Shown: in pieces, positions 40,667 to 48,818 of the stretch | Position numbering within the stretch: the stretch's first letter is position 1 | How the letters are laid out: each line of letters begins with the position of its first letter | Assembly: GCA_903829075.1 (NCBI GenBank) | Contig: CAIKOH010000041.1 | Location: forward strand, 1-48,818 | Length of the DNA: 48,818 nt | Source: Candidatus Uhrbacteria bacterium | GTDB lineage: Bacteria > Patescibacteriota > Patescibacteriia > 2-12-FULL-60-25 | Direction of reading: 5' to 3' | Translations under genes and position numbers: made by a program | The notes under the pieces: model-generated | Database searches by the model: none | The model's input: only the letters and a program-made list of their open reading frames with translations | What the model was told of the DNA's origin: nothing

Positions 40667-40885
40667 ATGGATCCACTTTTTGCTCGTCTACTTGTGAAGG
40701 GAATGACCATGGCTATCGGCGGTTTCATGCCAGCCTATGCGATCGGTAAAATCGTCGCCAAAGCCATGGAATCGATTGGCCGCAACCCAGAATCTGCCAA
40801 GGCGTTGTTCGTTCCGATGTTGCTCGGCGCTGCCTTCGCAGAAGCTATCGCCATTTATTCCTTGTTCGTCGTGTTGACCTTGTAA
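40667..40885 (+). CDS. atpE: ATP synthase Fo subunit c
   Basis: The rotor-ring hairpin subunit, 72 residues with two membrane helices joined by the polar loop GRNPESAK. The ion-carrying residue is Glu59 in GAAFAEAIAIYSLFVV. The extra Na+ ligands of sodium-type rings (Gln in helix 1, Ser/Thr after the Glu) are not present: helix 1 has Pro-Ala-Tyr there and Ala follows the Glu. This favours proton coupling. Confidence 0.96.
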   Translation: MDPLFARLLVKGMTMAIGGFMPAYAIGKIVAKAMESIGRNPESAKALFVPMLLGAAFAEAIAIYSLFVVLTL

Positions 40886-40916
40886 GATTGTTTATTCGGC
40901 GCATCCATCCATTGCT

Positions 40917-41441
40917 ATGACTGACCCCGCCTCCACCAGCGTCTTCACTACGCTTGGCCTCAACCTGCCGCTGTTTATCGCCCAGCTCGTCAACTTTGGG
41001 TTGATTTTGCTTGTGGTGTGGCGTTGGGTTTGGCGACCGCTCGTTAAAGCCATGGATGAACGCCAAGAAAAAATTTCAAAAGGGCTGCAGAATGCTGAAC
41101 AGGCCACAAAAGATCTGCAGGCCCTGACGGTTCGTGAAAGTCAGGTGATCGCAACAGCCGAGCGCTCCGCGACCGACATTATCGAAGCGGCAAAACAAAC
41201 CGCGGAAAAAGAACGCCGCCAAATCATGAACGAAACTAACCAATCCCTGGAGCGTCAGCTCGTGGAAGCGCGCGAACGTCTCAAGCAGGAACGCGAGGTC
41301 GTGCTCACCAGTATCCGACAGGAGGCAGTCGGTCTCATCATGCAAGCGACTGAGCGCGTGCTCGGTTCTGCATTAACAGACAAGCCGTCTCAAGCCCTGA
41401 TCGAAGAAGCGCTCAAGGATGTGGCAAAACAAACCGTATGA
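40917..41441 (+). CDS. atpF: ATP synthase Fo subunit b
   Basis: The peripheral stalk: one N-terminal membrane segment (FIAQLVNFGLILLVVWRWVW) followed by a long charged helix rich in Glu, Arg and Ala, 174 residues in all. PLVKAMDERQEKI after the anchor is typical. The stop overlaps the start of atpH by 4 bases. Confidence 0.95.
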   Translation: MTDPASTSVFTTLGLNLPLFIAQLVNFGLILLVVWRWVWRPLVKAMDERQEKISKGLQNAEQATKDLQALTVRESQVIATAERSATDIIEAAKQTAEKERRQIMNETNQSLERQLVEARERLKQEREVVLTSIRQEAVGLIMQATERVLGSALTDKPSQALIEEALKDVAKQTV

Positions 41442-41983
41442 AGCAGACCTCACGCATACTCGCAAGCTGGATGAACGCGCTAGCCGAAGCGGTCTGTCTT
41501 GAGAGTGGCGACCAACTCGAACGCATCGTGCGCGAACTTGAGGTGGTTAGTCAGGCCTGTCGTACAACAGCATTACGCGACCAGCTACAAACACTCAACG
41601 CGCACGATGCCTACACGCTGATCGAACAGGCTTGGAAGACCTCTCTGTCAGAGCACTCCCTACGCGTGATTCGCCTCCTACTTGATCGACATGCGTTAAA
41701 CGGTCTGTCCGTTTTTAATCAGCGTCTACGAACCACGTGTGAACGTCACGGTTTTTACCGCGTACGTGTCACAACCTACGAAGCACTACACGCCACAGAC
41801 CAACAACAACTCATAAAACATCTTGAGCGCGTGCTCCAAGGGAACGTCTTCCTCGAATCAGTCCTGGATCCGCATGTGCTCGGGGGAATGCGCCTTGAGA
41901 GTGAACGCTGGTTCTTTGATACAACCGTGCAACAACAGTTGAAACAACTCCGCGAGACCCTGCTCCGACCCGCCACGACATAA
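41438..41983 (+). CDS. atpH: ATP synthase F1 subunit delta
   Basis: This 181-residue stator subunit links the b stalk to the F1 head. Sequence conservation is low, as usual, but helices in the N-terminal half and the C-terminal pattern [22 protein letters not shown] match the end of the family (usually GG...G...DTS). The position between b and alpha supports the call. Translationally coupled to atpF. Confidence 0.9.
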   Translation: MKQTSRILASWMNALAEAVCLESGDQLERIVRELEVVSQACRTTALRDQLQTLNAHDAYTLIEQAWKTSLSEHSLRVIRLLLDRHALNGLSVFNQRLRTTCERHGFYRVRVTTYEALHATDQQQLIKHLERVLQGNVFLESVLDPHVLGGMRLESERWFFDTTVQQQLKQLRETLLRPATT

Positions 41984-41996
41984 ACTTTCTCCTCCT

Positions 41997-43535
41997 ATGC
42001 CCGCCCCATCCACCAAACACAACGTCACGACCGCACACGAACTCGTCGAATCTTTGCGCGAGCAGCTGCGCTCCTTCAAGCCCACGGCCGACACCACGGA
42101 ACACGGTGTTGTGCTCGACGTGGCTGATGGCATCGCCTCGGTTTCCGGTCTGCGCAAAGCACGCAGCATGGAAATGCTGTCCTTCGAGAACGGCGCGCGT
42201 GGAGTTGCACTGAACCTTGAAGAGGAGCGCATCGGTGTGATGTTGCTAACCGGACCGGAAACCGTTCGCGCGGGTGAACGTGTAACCGCGACAGGGGAGC
42301 TTCTGAGTGTTCCTGTGAGCAACAGTTTACTTGGACGTGTCGTGAATGGCCTTGGTATCACAATCGACGGCCGGGGACCCATCAAAGCAGATAAACGCTA
42401 CCCGGTAGAAAAAATCGCCGCAGGCGTGATGGCGCGTGAACCCGTGACCGTTCCACTGATGACAGGGATTAAAGCCGTGGACGCTATGATCCCGATCGGT
42501 CGCGGACAACGCGAGCTGATCATCGGCGACCGTCAGGTAGGGAAGACGGCCATCGCGATTGATACTATTTTAAATCAAAAGGGGAAGGACGTGATCTGTC
42601 TGTATGTCGCCATCGGACAGAAGGCTTCCAAGGTCGCGCAGATCGCGGCCAAGCTTCAGGCTGCTGGCGCGATGGACTACAGCATTATCGTGAGTGCAAG
42701 CGCAGCTGATCCTGCAGCCCTGCAATTCATCGCTCCCTATGCTGGATGTGCCATGGGAGAATTTTTTATGGATCAAGGCAAGGATGTGTTGGTCGTCTAC
42801 GATGATCTGTCGAAACATGCCTGGGCGTATCGTGAAGTATCTTTGCTGCTTCGCCGTCCTCCGGGTCGTGAAGCGTATCCAGGTGATGTTTTTTACCTCC
42901 ACTCACGCTTACTTGAACGTGCAGTGCGCTTGAACAAGGATAATGGCGGTGGTTCATTGACGGCTCTGCCTATCATCGAGACGCAGGCCGGCGATGTGTC
43001 TGCCTACATTCCAACGAACGTTATCTCTATTACGGATGGTCAGATTTATCTTGAGAGCGATTTATTTTATCGTGGCGTGCGCCCTGCGTTGAACGTCGGT
43101 CTCTCTGTTTCGCGTGTAGGAGGTGCTGCGCAAACCAAGGCGATGAAGAAGGTTGCCGGACAGCTGCGCCTTGACCTCGCACAATTCCGTGAGTTGGAAG
43201 CGTTTTCGCAATTTGCGACCGACGTCGACGAAACCACCAAGAAGCAGATCGAACGTGGACGCCGCACCGTCGAAATCTTGAAACAACGCCAGGACAGTCC
43301 ATTCAGACTCGCGCACCAGGTCGCGACTCTCTACGCCGTCACGCGCGGATATATTGATCAAATTCCTGTGAAGAGTGTTGGAGCGTGGGAAAGTGGTTGG
43401 CTGACATTCATCGACACGAAACACGCCGCTCTCGTTCAGGACATTGACACGAAGCGCGTACTTGATGAAGTGATCGAAACCTCCCTAAAGAAGGCGCTGC
43501 AAGAATGGAACACAAAATTTGAAGCAACGAAGTAA
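41997..43535 (+). CDS. atpA: ATP synthase F1 subunit alpha
   Basis: The non-catalytic nucleotide-binding subunit, 512 residues. The P-loop is [30 protein letters not shown] lies in the N-terminal barrel, and [15 protein letters not shown] carries the conserved Arg finger region. The start is preceded by CTCCTCCT, the complement of an SD rather than an SD. Confidence 0.97.
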   Translation: MPAPSTKHNVTTAHELVESLREQLRSFKPTADTTEHGVVLDVADGIASVSGLRKARSMEMLSFENGARGVALNLEEERIGVMLLTGPETVRAGERVTATGELLSVPVSNSLLGRVVNGLGITIDGRGPIKADKRYPVEKIAAGVMAREPVTVPLMTGIKAVDAMIPIGRGQRELIIGDRQVGKTAIAIDTILNQKGKDVICLYVAIGQKASKVAQIAAKLQAAGAMDYSIIVSASAADPAALQFIAPYAGCAMGEFFMDQGKDVLVVYDDLSKHAWAYREVSLLLRRPPGREAYPGDVFYLHSRLLERAVRLNKDNGGGSLTALPIIETQAGDVSAYIPTNVISITDGQIYLESDLFYRGVRPALNVGLSVSRVGGAAQTKAMKKVAGQLRLDLAQFRELEAFSQFATDVDETTKKQIERGRRTVEILKQRQDSPFRLAHQVATLYAVTRGYIDQIPVKSVGAWESGWLTFIDTKHAALVQDIDTKRVLDEVIETSLKKALQEWNTKFEATK

Positions 43536-43540
43536 TCCTT

Positions 43541-44473
43541 ATGCCCGCCTCCCCACGTCTCATCCGCAGACGACTCAAATCCACGCGCTCAACGCGCAAG
43601 ATCATGAAAGCCATGGAACTGGTGGCGGGTTCGAAAATGCGAAAAACCACGCAACAAACTCTGGCCGCCAGACCATTTCACCTCTTGCTTGAACAGATGC
43701 GTGAACGCGTCGAACAGGAATCACACCACGCACATGAATTGCTACGTGGACGCCCTGGACCAAAATCTGGACGCTCATTGCTTGTTATCGCCGCCTCTGA
43801 TCGAGGGTTGTGCGCAGGATTTAACAATCAACTTATCAAGTACTCTCTGGAATTTCTTCGCACACACGAAACTGAACGATTTGATCTGCTGACGATCGGT
43901 CGACGTGCCGAGGCAGTTGCACGTCGCAGTGGGAATGAGCTTGTCGCCTCCTTTCCGGCAATTTCAAACGCGCCAAGCTTTGCGCGTGCAAAACCGATCG
44001 TTGAATATATTCGTGACGCTTTTTTAAGTGGAAGGGTAGACAGAATCTTTTTCGCCTACACCCATTTCAAAAGCGCCCTCGTTCAACAACCAACAATCAT
44101 TCAGCTCCTTCCCATCTCCAACGAACAGCTCGCGAAGGACGATCAGACGGAAGAAGAGCAACCGTCACGTACAGGTTTCTACTCGCGCTACTTCAAATCA
44201 GAACCGGAATCAGACAGTACCATGATCTTTGAACCGACCTCTGACGCCATTCTCGAAGCTCTGTTGCCACGTCTCGTCGAAACACGAGTCTACACCGCCC
44301 TTCTCGAAAGCGCCTCGTCTGAACACAGTGCACGCATGATGGCCATGAGAAGCGCAGGAGATGCCGCCGCTGAAATGGCCGACGATCTCACTTTCACCTT
44401 GAATCAAGCGCGACAGTCCGCCATCACCAGAGAGATCTCAGAGATTTCAGCCGGAAAAGCCGCGATCGAATAA
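43541..44473 (+). CDS. atpG: ATP synthase F1 subunit gamma
   Basis: The rotor shaft, 310 residues, slightly longer than usual because of an insertion near residues 200-235 (acidic EEEQPSRTGF, then YFKSEPES). Conserved ends are present: RRRLKSTRSTRKIMKAMELVAGSKM at the N-terminus in fragments, SDRGLCAGFN in the middle, and LNQARQSAITREISEI at the C-terminus. Confidence 0.96.
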   Translation: MPASPRLIRRRLKSTRSTRKIMKAMELVAGSKMRKTTQQTLAARPFHLLLEQMRERVEQESHHAHELLRGRPGPKSGRSLLVIAASDRGLCAGFNNQLIKYSLEFLRTHETERFDLLTIGRRAEAVARRSGNELVASFPAISNAPSFARAKPIVEYIRDAFLSGRVDRIFFAYTHFKSALVQQPTIIQLLPISNEQLAKDDQTEEEQPSRTGFYSRYFKSEPESDSTMIFEPTSDAILEALLPRLVETRVYTALLESASSEHSARMMAMRSAGDAAAEMADDLTFTLNQARQSAITREISEISAGKAAIE

Positions 44474-45895
<1,422 letters not shown>

Positions 45896-45897
45896 CT

Positions 45898-46320
45898 ATG
45901 TCCTTCCGTTTTAAACTCGTCACCCCAGACCGCGTCCTATTCGAACAGGAGGTCGAAGCTGTCAGCCTACCTACGCCTGACGGTCAAATTGAGGTTCTGA
46001 CGCATCATGTGCCACTATCGACACTTCTCGCGACCGGGATCATCCAACTTCACGAGGCGGGTAAGGAGGAAGAGGTCGCCGTATCCGGCGGATTCGTCAC
46101 CGTAGGGGAAGATGGAACTCTGACCGTCCTTGCGGAGACCGCGGAACGCGGCGAAGAGTTGGATCTGTCCGTCATCCAAGAAGCTAAACAACGCGCCATG
46201 GATGTGATGAAGAAAGCTGTGTCCACCGATGATCTCTCATTTGCAATGGCAGCTGCCGCGTTAGAACGAGAGCTCTCGCGCGAAAAACTCGCCCTGAAAA
46301 GAAAACATCACGGAAAATAA
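45898..46320 (+). CDS. atpC: ATP synthase F1 subunit epsilon
   Basis: The regulatory rotor subunit, 140 residues. It starts with the beta-sandwich FKLVTPDRVLFEQEVEAV, SLPTPDGQIEVLTHHVPL and AVSGGFVTV, and ends in the helical hairpin. It begins 2 bases after atpD and is the last gene of the operon; a terminator follows. Confidence 0.95.
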   Translation: MSFRFKLVTPDRVLFEQEVEAVSLPTPDGQIEVLTHHVPLSTLLATGIIQLHEAGKEEEVAVSGGFVTVGEDGTLTVLAETAERGEELDLSVIQEAKQRAMDVMKKAVSTDDLSFAMAAAALERELSREKLALKRKHHGK

Positions 46321-46331
46321 TCCTCTCGACA

Positions 46332-46370
46332 AAATAAAAGGACCGATCGGCATGATCGGTCCTTTTATTT
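46332..46370. terminator. bidirectional terminator after the atp operon
   Basis: A perfect 17-bp stem AAATAAAAGGACCGATC / GATCGGTCCTTTTATTT with a 5-nt loop. It also ends the convergent zinc-protein gene, whose stop is at 46369. Confidence 0.92.
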
Positions 46371-46716
46371 ACAGCTTCGCCACTTTTGAATTTACAATTT
46401 TCTTCGTCACTGACCCCACAAATAATCTATACGCCGGCCTATCTTCCTTCTTGTAGAGCATTGGGATACCGAGATGTTCTTTGCAGCCATGACAAATAAG
46501 CTGCGGAAGATTTTTGATCGATCCGGACACCCCGTTAGACCCATCGCGTTCAAACATTCGATCGAGATACATGCGCTTCAACAATCCTGGTCCATCTTTT
46601 TGGTACAGACAGACACGCTTGCCGCACTTCGTACACACGATCTCCAAAAGTCGCGAGTAACCACCACGTGCTTTTTTGAATGCATCCGAAGTAAATTTGA
46701 ATTGAGATTTTTTCAT
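46369..46716 (-). CDS. small zinc-ribbon-like protein
   Basis: A 115-residue basic protein with two CxxC pairs, C28/C31 (EIVCTKCGKRVCLYQKDG) and C75/C78 (QLICHGCKEHLGIP), likely binding one zinc. The intervening stretch carries GLLKRMYLDRM, and the tail is Lys-rich, so nucleic acid binding is plausible. No family recognised. ATG 46716 has TATG context with TGC-TACACT ending 6 nt upstream, a leaderless arrangement; the longer frame to 46851 would run into a repeat. Confidence 0.72.
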   Translation of the reverse strand: MKKSQFKFTSDAFKKARGGYSRLLEIVCTKCGKRVCLYQKDGPGLLKRMYLDRMFERDGSNGVSGSIKNLPQLICHGCKEHLGIPMLYKKEDRPAYRLFVGSVTKKIVNSKVAKL

Positions 46717-46722
46717 AGAAGA

Positions 46723-46728
46723 AGTGTA
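46723..46728 (-). promoter_or_regulatory. extended -10 box for a leaderless zinc-protein message
   Basis: On the minus strand TGC-TACACT, then 6 nt, then ATG. No clear -35 box. Confidence 0.5.
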
Positions 46729-46830
46729 GCAGCTTGCCCAACGAAAAAACAATTCGTCCGGTAGATCGGTCCATGGCCATGAAGAATCAAAGAGGAGGGG
46801 ACCTCCGATAATCTCGAGGCACTTGTCTTT

Positions 46831-46919
46831 CGTCATTGCGAGTTCGACCAAGTAATCTGACTGGTCGACCGAATCGGTTGATCGATCAAATAAATTGCTT
46901 CATCGAACTCGCAATGACG
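46831..46919. repeat. REP/MITE-like palindromic repeat, copy 2
   Basis: CGTCATTGCGAGTTCGA at the left end pairs with TCGAACTCGCAATGACG at the right end. The inner part contains GGTCGACC and GATCGATC. The most complete of the three copies. Confidence 0.85.
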
Positions 46920-47147
46920 AAGAAAAGCGTAGCCTTGTTTTCTTGTCTAACCGGAAGAGGTGAGTAAGGCGTAGGTCGGTCGCTGAAGTGGTTTGTGGAT
47001 AACATTATGCGTCGCACAATATACCTTATACGCCACATGAGGGTATTTACATGCAAATCATTCATAAAATACCTCGCTTGAGCTTCTGCTTCCGTGCTTC
47101 CCGTCCTTTATCTATGGTGTGTCCGAATCGCCCCGATTCATTAATCA
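46920..47147. other. intergenic stretch between repeat copy 2 and ftsQ
   Basis: I see no convincing gene. It holds a consensus DnaA box and AT-rich sequence with TATACCTTATACG. A 24-codon frame starting MRRTIYLIRH at about 47009 is too short to call. Confidence 0.5.
46994..47002 (-). promoter_or_regulatory. DnaA box
   Basis: TGTGGATAA, the complement of the consensus TTATCCACA. A single box in an AT-rich intergenic stretch; no cluster of boxes is seen. Confidence 0.35.
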
Positions 47148-47999
47148 TCACGAACTAAAAAATAGTTTCCCTGGTATTCGTGCATCGATCAATTCGTTTT
47201 TCGTAGGCGGTATTTTTACATGATCTCGATAGTACGTGTAGGTCTTTATCTGTGACTCGAGATGATCCGCAAAATCAACCTGGAGACGCGTATCGTCTTC
47301 GCAACTAATAATGGCTTGTGTACTAGAAGGTCCTACAGGGCTCAACTCGCGATATCCAAGTCCTAGATGACCTAGGATAGCCAATCCACTCAACCAGCGA
47401 CCCATATCCGGCGTATCTATGTACTGCAAACCCGGAACCAAATCCGTAGAAACATCTTGATGAATAATAGAAGAATCATTGGCGCGCATCAAGCGTTGGC
47501 CAAGAATACGTGCCTGCGTATCCTGAATCTCCTGGGGACTTAACAGGTCTGTCACAAACCCTTGCGCATTGATCCAGGCGTATTGTTGATGCGAATGAAA
47601 AACAATGTGATTTGCCTGTTCCGTGACATTGAGTCGTAAAATGCCGGTATAGGAGATATCCACAGACACATCATCAAACAAAAACATTTGCTTGAGTTGA
47701 TCCGCGAGACTTTGTCTATCAACGAACCAGGCGTGACGCGTCGACCACGGTCTCCAAACCGGCCGCTCATCTAGAATCGTGTACGCCGTGCGCGTAACAT
47801 CAACGGGATCAACTCGTCTCACTCCCCTCACCTCAACCCGGCGAACGTTTAATGCATTGCTAAAAAAAATCAGATACACCCATCCCATCACCGCGCACAC
47901 CAGCAACAATCGAAACACTAACGCGCGGCGCTTCATCGGTTCTTGAATGCGCGGACGAGAGACTTCGATCCCCCCGCCGTAGCCGCTGTGCGAACTCAT
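47148..47999 (-). CDS. ftsQ: FtsQ/DivIB-like cell division protein
   Basis: The 283-residue bitopic protein has a short cytoplasmic N-terminus, one membrane segment (LVFRLLLVCAVMGWVYLIFF) and a POTRA-like start of the outer domain (NALNVRRVEVRGVRRVDPVDV). A beta domain follows with ILRLNVTEQANHIVF and YAWINAQGFVTD, the FtsQ-type pattern. It belongs to the divisome. In most bacteria it lies with mur and ftsA/Z genes; here it stands apart, with unrelated neighbours. Confidence 0.85.
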   Translation of the reverse strand: MSSHSGYGGGIEVSRPRIQEPMKRRALVFRLLLVCAVMGWVYLIFFSNALNVRRVEVRGVRRVDPVDVTRTAYTILDERPVWRPWSTRHAWFVDRQSLADQLKQMFLFDDVSVDISYTGILRLNVTEQANHIVFHSHQQYAWINAQGFVTDLLSPQEIQDTQARILGQRLMRANDSSIIHQDVSTDLVPGLQYIDTPDMGRWLSGLAILGHLGLGYRELSPVGPSSTQAIISCEDDTRLQVDFADHLESQIKTYTYYRDHVKIPPTKNELIDARIPGKLFFSS

Positions 48000-48354
48000 G
48001 GCACCAGTTTACAGAAAAATGAGCGAGTTGAGAACACGTACCATCAACAATAGATAAAAAACCTGAATAACGCCGAGGACTCTCCCCTGCTCCAAACCTA
48101 TCCTTTAAAAGGCGGCTGACTATTTTTGCTCTGCTGATTAATTAAGCGCCTACAAGGTCGATCGATCGATTCGACCGATAGGTCAGATTGCTTCGTCGAA
48201 TTTGCGATGACCAAGAGGTACAGTGAAAAAGTCAGAACACATGTCACCAATTCGCGGACTGTTCGAGTAATTGAATTCGGGATTTGACCCCACAACTTGC
48301 GTCGTAAAACGTTTTTACTTGTGCTGTGAAGCACGCTATCCTGTTATTTACCCT
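48000..48354. other. intergenic stretch before the ASCH gene
   Basis: About 355 bases between divergent genes. It contains repeat copy 3 and, near the right end, TTTACT-17-TATCCT ending 12 nt before ATG 48355, the probable promoter of the next gene. No gene is supported here. Confidence 0.55.
48156..48213. repeat. REP/MITE-like repeat, copy 3 (one arm)
   Basis: On the minus strand, ATTCGACGAAGCAATCTGA matches copy 1 closely, preceded by GGTCATCGCAA and followed by a GGTCGA/GATCGATCG stretch. The opposite arm is missing or diverged. Confidence 0.65.
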
Positions 48355-48693
48355 ATGCAGCACTCCATGCGTCTTCATGTCGGTCCGTTCAGTCGAATTA
48401 AGGACGGTTCACAAATTATTGAAGCACGCCTTCTCGATGATAAGCGCCGGCTCCTTGTTGTCGGCGACACACTCCTCTTCTCTCTTGTAACTGACCCATC
48501 TCAAACGTTTCTTGCGCGTATCACCAACCTCCTCCCCCATCCGACCTTTCTCGAACTCTACACCTCCCTCTCCCCGACTGAACGCGGTCATCGATCGATT
48601 GACGAACTTCTAGAAGAGGTCTGTACACACTACACAAAAAAACAGGAAGCCGAGCTGGGTGTGCTCGGCATCAAGTTGGAACGTTTGTTGTGA
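48355..48693 (+). CDS. ASCH-domain protein
   Basis: The 112-residue protein fits the ASCH fold (PUA-like, RNA-binding). MRLHVGPFSRIKDGSQIIEARL corresponds to the K-x-G-x-K-x-E-x-R start, here IKDGSQIIEAR, and LLVVGDTLLF is the following GD strand. A helical C-terminus follows. Members act in RNA modification or nucleotide metabolism (EVE and YqfB amidohydrolase relatives). The start at 48355 is in TATG context; ATG 48367 is a second option. Confidence 0.75.
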   Translation: MQHSMRLHVGPFSRIKDGSQIIEARLLDDKRRLLVVGDTLLFSLVTDPSQTFLARITNLLPHPTFLELYTSLSPTERGHRSIDELLEEVCTHYTKKQEAELGVLGIKLERLL

Positions 48694-48695
48694 GG

Positions 48696-48818
48696 CTACG
48701 CAAGATCATCGATAGGCTTGTCCAGCAGCTGTGTTTGCACGCCAATGGCTTCGCCGGAAATTTTCAACACGTCCTTATCGATCATAGCGAAATCCTTGTT
48801 TGCTAAATTGTATTGACT
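48696..48818 (-). CDS. C-terminal end of an unidentified protein
   Basis: On the minus strand the frame enters from the right edge and reads YNLANKDFAMIDKDVLKI, then SGEAIGVQTQLLDKP and IDDLA, ending in TAG. It looks like a genuine protein end with native codon use, but I cannot name the family from about 40 residues. It converges with the ASCH gene, 2 bases apart. Confidence 0.55.
   Translation of the reverse strand, partial: SQYNLANKDFAMIDKDVLKISGEAIGVQTQLLDKPIDDLA

Noticed and set aside
47009-47085. MRRTIYLIRH frame resembling the start of a histidine phosphatase
   Set aside because: Only about 24 codons, and the conserved Gly-Glu-Thr after RH is missing.

Overview
The window looks like chromosomal DNA from an ultra-small-genome bacterium of the Candidate Phyla Radiation (Patescibacteria); this is inference. 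It rests on compact, mostly unspaced housekeeping genes, near absence of Shine-Dalgarno (SD) sites, small stand-alone enzymes (a flavokinase without its adenylyltransferase half), several reduced or active-site-degenerate family members, and a protease carrying a C-terminal surface module of a kind I recall from this group. The standard code works (TGA reads as stop throughout). I see no rRNA, CRISPR array, insertion sequence or prophage.

Layout. 1-162 is a fragment of a DEAD/DEAH helicase on the minus strand. 165-4672 runs left to right: S41 protease, Nudix hydrolase, secreted lytic-transglycosylase-like protein, RsgA GTPase. A DHH-type phosphoesterase (minus) follows, then ValRS, a GC-rich frameshifted insert, MurF, tRNA-Glu, a membrane protein, a VTT/DedA-like protein, queuine tRNA-ribosyltransferase and a Fur-family repressor. 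14575-18204 (minus) holds DoxX-like, NrdG, NrdD and a Com-like zinc finger. 18418-23759 carries UppP, an alpha/beta hydrolase and a thiol/flavin export cluster (CcdA, membrane thioredoxin, FMN-binding-like protein, ApbE). TypA, a DEDD exonuclease and a trypsin-like protease come next. 27669-29123 is a flavin cluster (flavokinase, riboflavin synthase, lumazine synthase). BaiN-like flavoprotein and ABC-F ATPase follow (minus).

32880-37000 differs in character. It holds purine nucleoside phosphorylase, two unknown membrane proteins, a broken gene and a transcription unit without an intact ORF. The genes are rich in C/G-ending codons, have SD sites and leaders, and end in strong hairpin terminators. 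It reads as a transferred or decaying island. After it come tRNA-Lys, a translin-family protein, a frameshifted MurD, a complete F1Fo ATP synthase operon (I, a, c, b, delta, alpha, gamma, beta, epsilon) with a palindromic repeat between a and c, a small zinc protein, FtsQ and an ASCH protein.

Two window-wide patterns stand out. First, T immediately precedes the start codon in about 39 of 45 non-island genes, almost always without an SD, and several -10 boxes lie 6-12 nt before the ATG, implying leaderless mRNAs. Second, at least three genes carry single-base frameshifts, one at a homopolymer, which may be assembly errors or real decay. Start codons were chosen by homology, TATG context and -10 position; coordinates are hand-read.
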